This document shows, piece after piece, positions 42,510-44,836 of a stretch of 44,836 bases of DNA. Location: contig CACSIL010000053.1 of the NCBI GenBank assembly GCA_902705825.1, positions 179,590-224,425 on the forward strand. The letters run 5' to 3'. The DNA comes from Halioglobus japonicus. GTDB lineage: Bacteria > Pseudomonadota > Gammaproteobacteria > Pseudomonadales > Halieaceae. The notes under the pieces are model-generated. The model was given only the letters and a program-made list of their open reading frames with translations, had not been told where the DNA came from and did not search any database. Every line of letters begins with the position of its first letter. The stretch's first letter is position 1. The translations under genes were made by a program, and so were the position numbers.

Positions 42510-43574
42510 TCAGGTCATGCGGTCCAGATATTTCTCCAACAACTGGCAGGCGAAGCTGTTTTGTACTTCGCTGTCGCGGCCTGTGGCCAGAAAAACGCGT
42601 GACAGGATCAAGCCGTATCGCATGCCGGCAAAGATCACATAGTACTCGTAGTCGCGCGCCGAGAGGCCAGATACCTGTTCCCAGCGCGCAACAGAGTCCT
42701 CATAGTTTGGTAAGCCCTCCAGGCGAGGCATACCCAGTCCTTCGGAAAAGGTGGCATCCATAAAGTTGAACCATGCCAGGTCCTGTACCGGGTTTCCCAG
42801 CACGGCCATCTCCCAATCCAGTACGGCGGCGACTCCATTCAGGTCCGCGTTGAAAATAACATTGCCCAGGCGTGAGTCTCCCCAGCACAGTGCGGTGGGT
42901 TCGTCCTGTGGCTGGTTGGCCTGCAGCCAGTCCAGTGCGCGCTGGCCGATAGGGTGTCCAGCACCCTCCATGGACCAGTCGAGATAGTGCTGCCAATAGT
43001 CCAGTTGCTGCTGCAGTGGGGTTTTCCCCGCTTCGTGTAGCTTGGCGAAGCCCAGCGCCTGATAATCGAGCTGGTGAAAGCGCGCCATAGTGTCCACTGC
43101 CGCATACCACAGGGATTGCCGCTCTTGCGGGCTGGTTTCGTGCATCATCCAGCCGTCCATATTGTAGGGAGGCATATCGGTTGGAATGCGCCCATCTGTT
43201 CGCTTCATCAGATAGAACTGCACACCCAGCAGGGAGGTATCTGTTTCCAAACCATGCAGTTGGGGGACCGGTATGTCGCTGTGGCGACCGACACTGTCCA
43301 TCACCTCGTACTGTAGGCTGAGGTCATAATCGGGAAATACCGGGCGTTCAATCACCGGTTGCAGTCGCGCTACCAGCGCTTCGCTTTGTTGTTGCCCATT
43401 CTCCTGCCATTGAATATCAAACAGCAGCGTTACATTGGACATTCCGGTGGCCTCTGGAATTGAGAGGTCGGGGATGCTGACTTCATGGCCTCGTTTTGCA
43501 GAAATCCAGGATTCGAGTTTTTGTCGTGTGCCTTCGATGTCGTCGACCAATGGGGTCGGGCGGGCGTTATCCAC
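42510..43574 (-). CDS. phosphotransferase family protein (APH-like, acyl-CoA dehydrogenase-linked type)
   Basis: 354 residues from a GTG with GGAG seven bases upstream. It has an aminoglycoside phosphotransferase/choline kinase fold: N-lobe with TLLFDIQW, catalytic Brenner loop LCWGDSRLGNVIF (Trp in place of the usual His, common in this subfamily) and metal-binding AVLDWEMAVLGNP. Relatives occur beside or fused to acyl-CoA dehydrogenases and may phosphorylate hydroxyacyl-CoA-type metabolites (as in ACAD10/11); the substrate here is unknown. Confidence 0.85.
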   Translation of the reverse strand: MDNARPTPLVDDIEGTRQKLESWISAKRGHEVSIPDLSIPEATGMSNVTLLFDIQWQENGQQQSEALVARLQPVIERPVFPDYDLSLQYEVMDSVGRHSDIPVPQLHGLETDTSLLGVQFYLMKRTDGRIPTDMPPYNMDGWMMHETSPQERQSLWYAAVDTMARFHQLDYQALGFAKLHEAGKTPLQQQLDYWQHYLDWSMEGAGHPIGQRALDWLQANQPQDEPTALCWGDSRLGNVIFNADLNGVAAVLDWEMAVLGNPVQDLAWFNFMDATFSEGLGMPRLEGLPNYEDSVARWEQVSGLSARDYEYYVIFAGMRYGLILSRVFLATGRDSEVQNSFACQLLEKYLDRMT

Positions 43575-43706
43575 TGCATTCTCCAGTCGTAGTGTATTTA
43601 TAATGCTGCATAGAATACGTTCCTCCTGACTCGATGGCCAGTAATAGCAATGTTCCAGGGTAAGCCAGGATATACCAACGAAGTGCCAATTCGATGTGCC
43701 TCACAC

Positions 43707-43734
43707 TTGTCCGTTCGCAGCAAAGTGCTACAGT
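43707..43734 (+). promoter_or_regulatory. sigma-70 promoter of the pilU-like gene
   Basis: TTGTCC (43707-43712) and TACAGT (43729-43734) with 16-base spacing; predicted start about 43741. GGGAG then lies before the GTG start at 43764. Confidence 0.6.
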
Positions 43735-43763
43735 AAGGCGCAATCAAAAAGTGGGAGCTTACA

Positions 43764-44836
43764 GTGCGTATTAACGAGTGGCTGAAAATACTGTCTACCG
43801 AGCAGGGTTCGGATTTATATCTGAGCACGGGAGCACCACCATGTGCCAAATTTCAGGGCGAACTCAAGCCTATTGCCAGCGATATTCTGCAGCCCGGCGA
43901 GATCAAGGAGATCGCCTACGAGGTTATGGACCCCACACAGCGTGCGGCCTTTGAGACCGATCTGGAGATGAACCTGGCAACCTCCATCTCGGGCTATGGC
44001 CGTTTTCGGGTCAATATATTCATGCAGCGCAACGAGGTGGGTATCGTGGCGCGAAATATCGTTGCTGACATACCGCGCTGGCAGGATTTGCGCCTGCCAC
44101 CGCTGCTGACGGAAGTCGTGATGCGCAAGCGCGGCCTGTTGCTGTTTGTGGGCGCCACAGGTTCGGGTAAATCCACTTCGCTGGCTGCACTCATTGATTA
44201 TCGCAATGCCAATAGCAGCGGCCACATTGTCACCATTGAAGATCCCGTGGAGTATGTGCACAGCCACAAGAAATCTATCGTCAACCAGCGCGAAGTGGGT
44301 GTGGATACACGCAGCTGGCACAACGCGCTGAAAAATACCCTGCGCCAGGCGCCGGACGTTATTCTGATCGGTGAGATCCGTGACCGCGAAACCATGGAGC
44401 ACGCCATATCGTTCGCCGAGACCGGCCACCTCTGTATCTCAACGTTGCACGCCAACAACGCCAACCAGGCACTGGATCGCATCATCAACTTTTTCCCCGA
44501 GGAGCGCCGGCCGCAGTTGTTGATGGATCTGTCCATGAATATGCAGTGTATCGTGTCCCAGCGACTCATCCCGACAGTCGACAACAAACGCTGCGCGGCG
44601 ATCGAAATCCTGTTGGGCACGCCAATGATTGCCGACCTGATCCTCAAGGGTGAAATTGACGGCATTAAGGAAGTCATGCAAAAGTCAGAAAACATTGGCA
44701 TGAAGACTTTCGATTCCGCGCTGTTTGAACTGTTTCAGGAGGGCCTTATCACGGAAGAGGAGGCGCTGCGCAATGCCGATTCGGCGAATAACGTGCGACT
44801 GAAAATCAAGTTCGCCAGCGACGGGACGGGCGAGGG
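43764..44836 (+). CDS. pilU: PilT/PilU family type IV pilus retraction ATPase, 3' end beyond window
   Basis: At least 357 residues from a GTG at 43764; no stop is reached. The N-terminal PAS-like domain begins RINEWLKILSTEQGSDLYLS with TGAPPCAKFQGEL, typical of PilU. The ATPase has Walker A GATGSGKST, the Asp box VTIEDPVEYVH, Walker B ILIGEIRD and the His box STLHANN. PilU assists PilT in pilus retraction. No pilT lies immediately upstream; the neighbour is a divergent phosphotransferase gene. Most of the protein is present. Confidence 0.92.
   Translation, partial: MRINEWLKILSTEQGSDLYLSTGAPPCAKFQGELKPIASDILQPGEIKEIAYEVMDPTQRAAFETDLEMNLATSISGYGRFRVNIFMQRNEVGIVARNIVADIPRWQDLRLPPLLTEVVMRKRGLLLFVGATGSGKSTSLAALIDYRNANSSGHIVTIEDPVEYVHSHKKSIVNQREVGVDTRSWHNALKNTLRQAPDVILIGEIRDRETMEHAISFAETGHLCISTLHANNANQALDRIINFFPEERRPQLLMDLSMNMQCIVSQRLIPTVDNKRCAAIEILLGTPMIADLILKGEIDGIKEVMQKSENIGMKTFDSALFELFQEGLITEEEALRNADSANNVRLKIKFASDGTGE

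Overview
The window reads as a chromosomal segment of a marine-type gammaproteobacterium. The gene order (glnK-amtB, comM, ubiK, lptM-lysA-dapF-DUF484-xerC-HAD, cyaY, argH, hemCDXY, ubiD, rho, trxA, yheS, FKBP, rsd, dsbB) closely follows the Pseudomonas/Cellvibrionales ancestral arrangement. The TorF porin and acyl-CoA-linked phosphotransferase suggest a Halieaceae (OM60/NOR5)-like bacterium; this taxonomic placement is inference. No IS element, prophage, CRISPR array, tRNA or rRNA gene was seen.

Region 1 (1-5060, minus strand) is a guanidine-assimilation operon: ABC transporter (binding protein, permease, ATPase), two DUF1989 proteins usually labelled urea carboxylase-associated (carboxyguanidine deiminase subunits), and the first codons of the biotin-dependent guanidine carboxylase, which runs off the window. 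It has two stacked controls: a sigma-54 promoter with upstream NtrC-type sites, and a guanidine-I (ykkC) riboswitch in the leader. Region 2 (5064-9947) holds comM and ubiK, then a second sigma-54/NtrC-type promoter driving a TorF-family porin, glnK and amtB, closed by a clear intrinsic terminator, followed by a small SHOCT lipoprotein. The two nitrogen promoters therefore flank comM-ubiK.

Region 3 (9948-18631) is a type IV pilus minor pilin/tip adhesin operon: two FimT/GspH pseudopilins, PilV, PilW, PilX, PilY1 and PilE, plus an unrecognised secreted protein. It begins with a sigma-70-like promoter whose predicted start lies directly before a cyclic-di-GMP-I (GEMM) riboswitch; the rest of the leader is C-rich and G-poor, resembling a Rho loading site. 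Transcription of the pilus tip is thus probably gated by c-di-GMP, possibly through Rho.

Region 4 (18670-44836) is mostly housekeeping. It has the minus-strand lptM-lysA-dapF-DUF484-xerC-HAD operon, cyaY and a DUF3187 outer-membrane-type protein, argH diverging from hemCDXY (without the algZR pair found there in Pseudomonas), ubiD, rho, trxA, elbB, a GIY-YIG protein, yheS, a TIGR02444 protein, an FKBP lipoprotein, rsd, dsbB, acpH, gshA, a phosphotransferase and a 3'-truncated pilU-like ATPase gene. The trxA-elbB intergenic region carries an unexplained 15-bp perfect inverted repeat enclosing a promoter-like sequence and further stems.

All calls come from reading the sequence and recalling family features; no database search was run.
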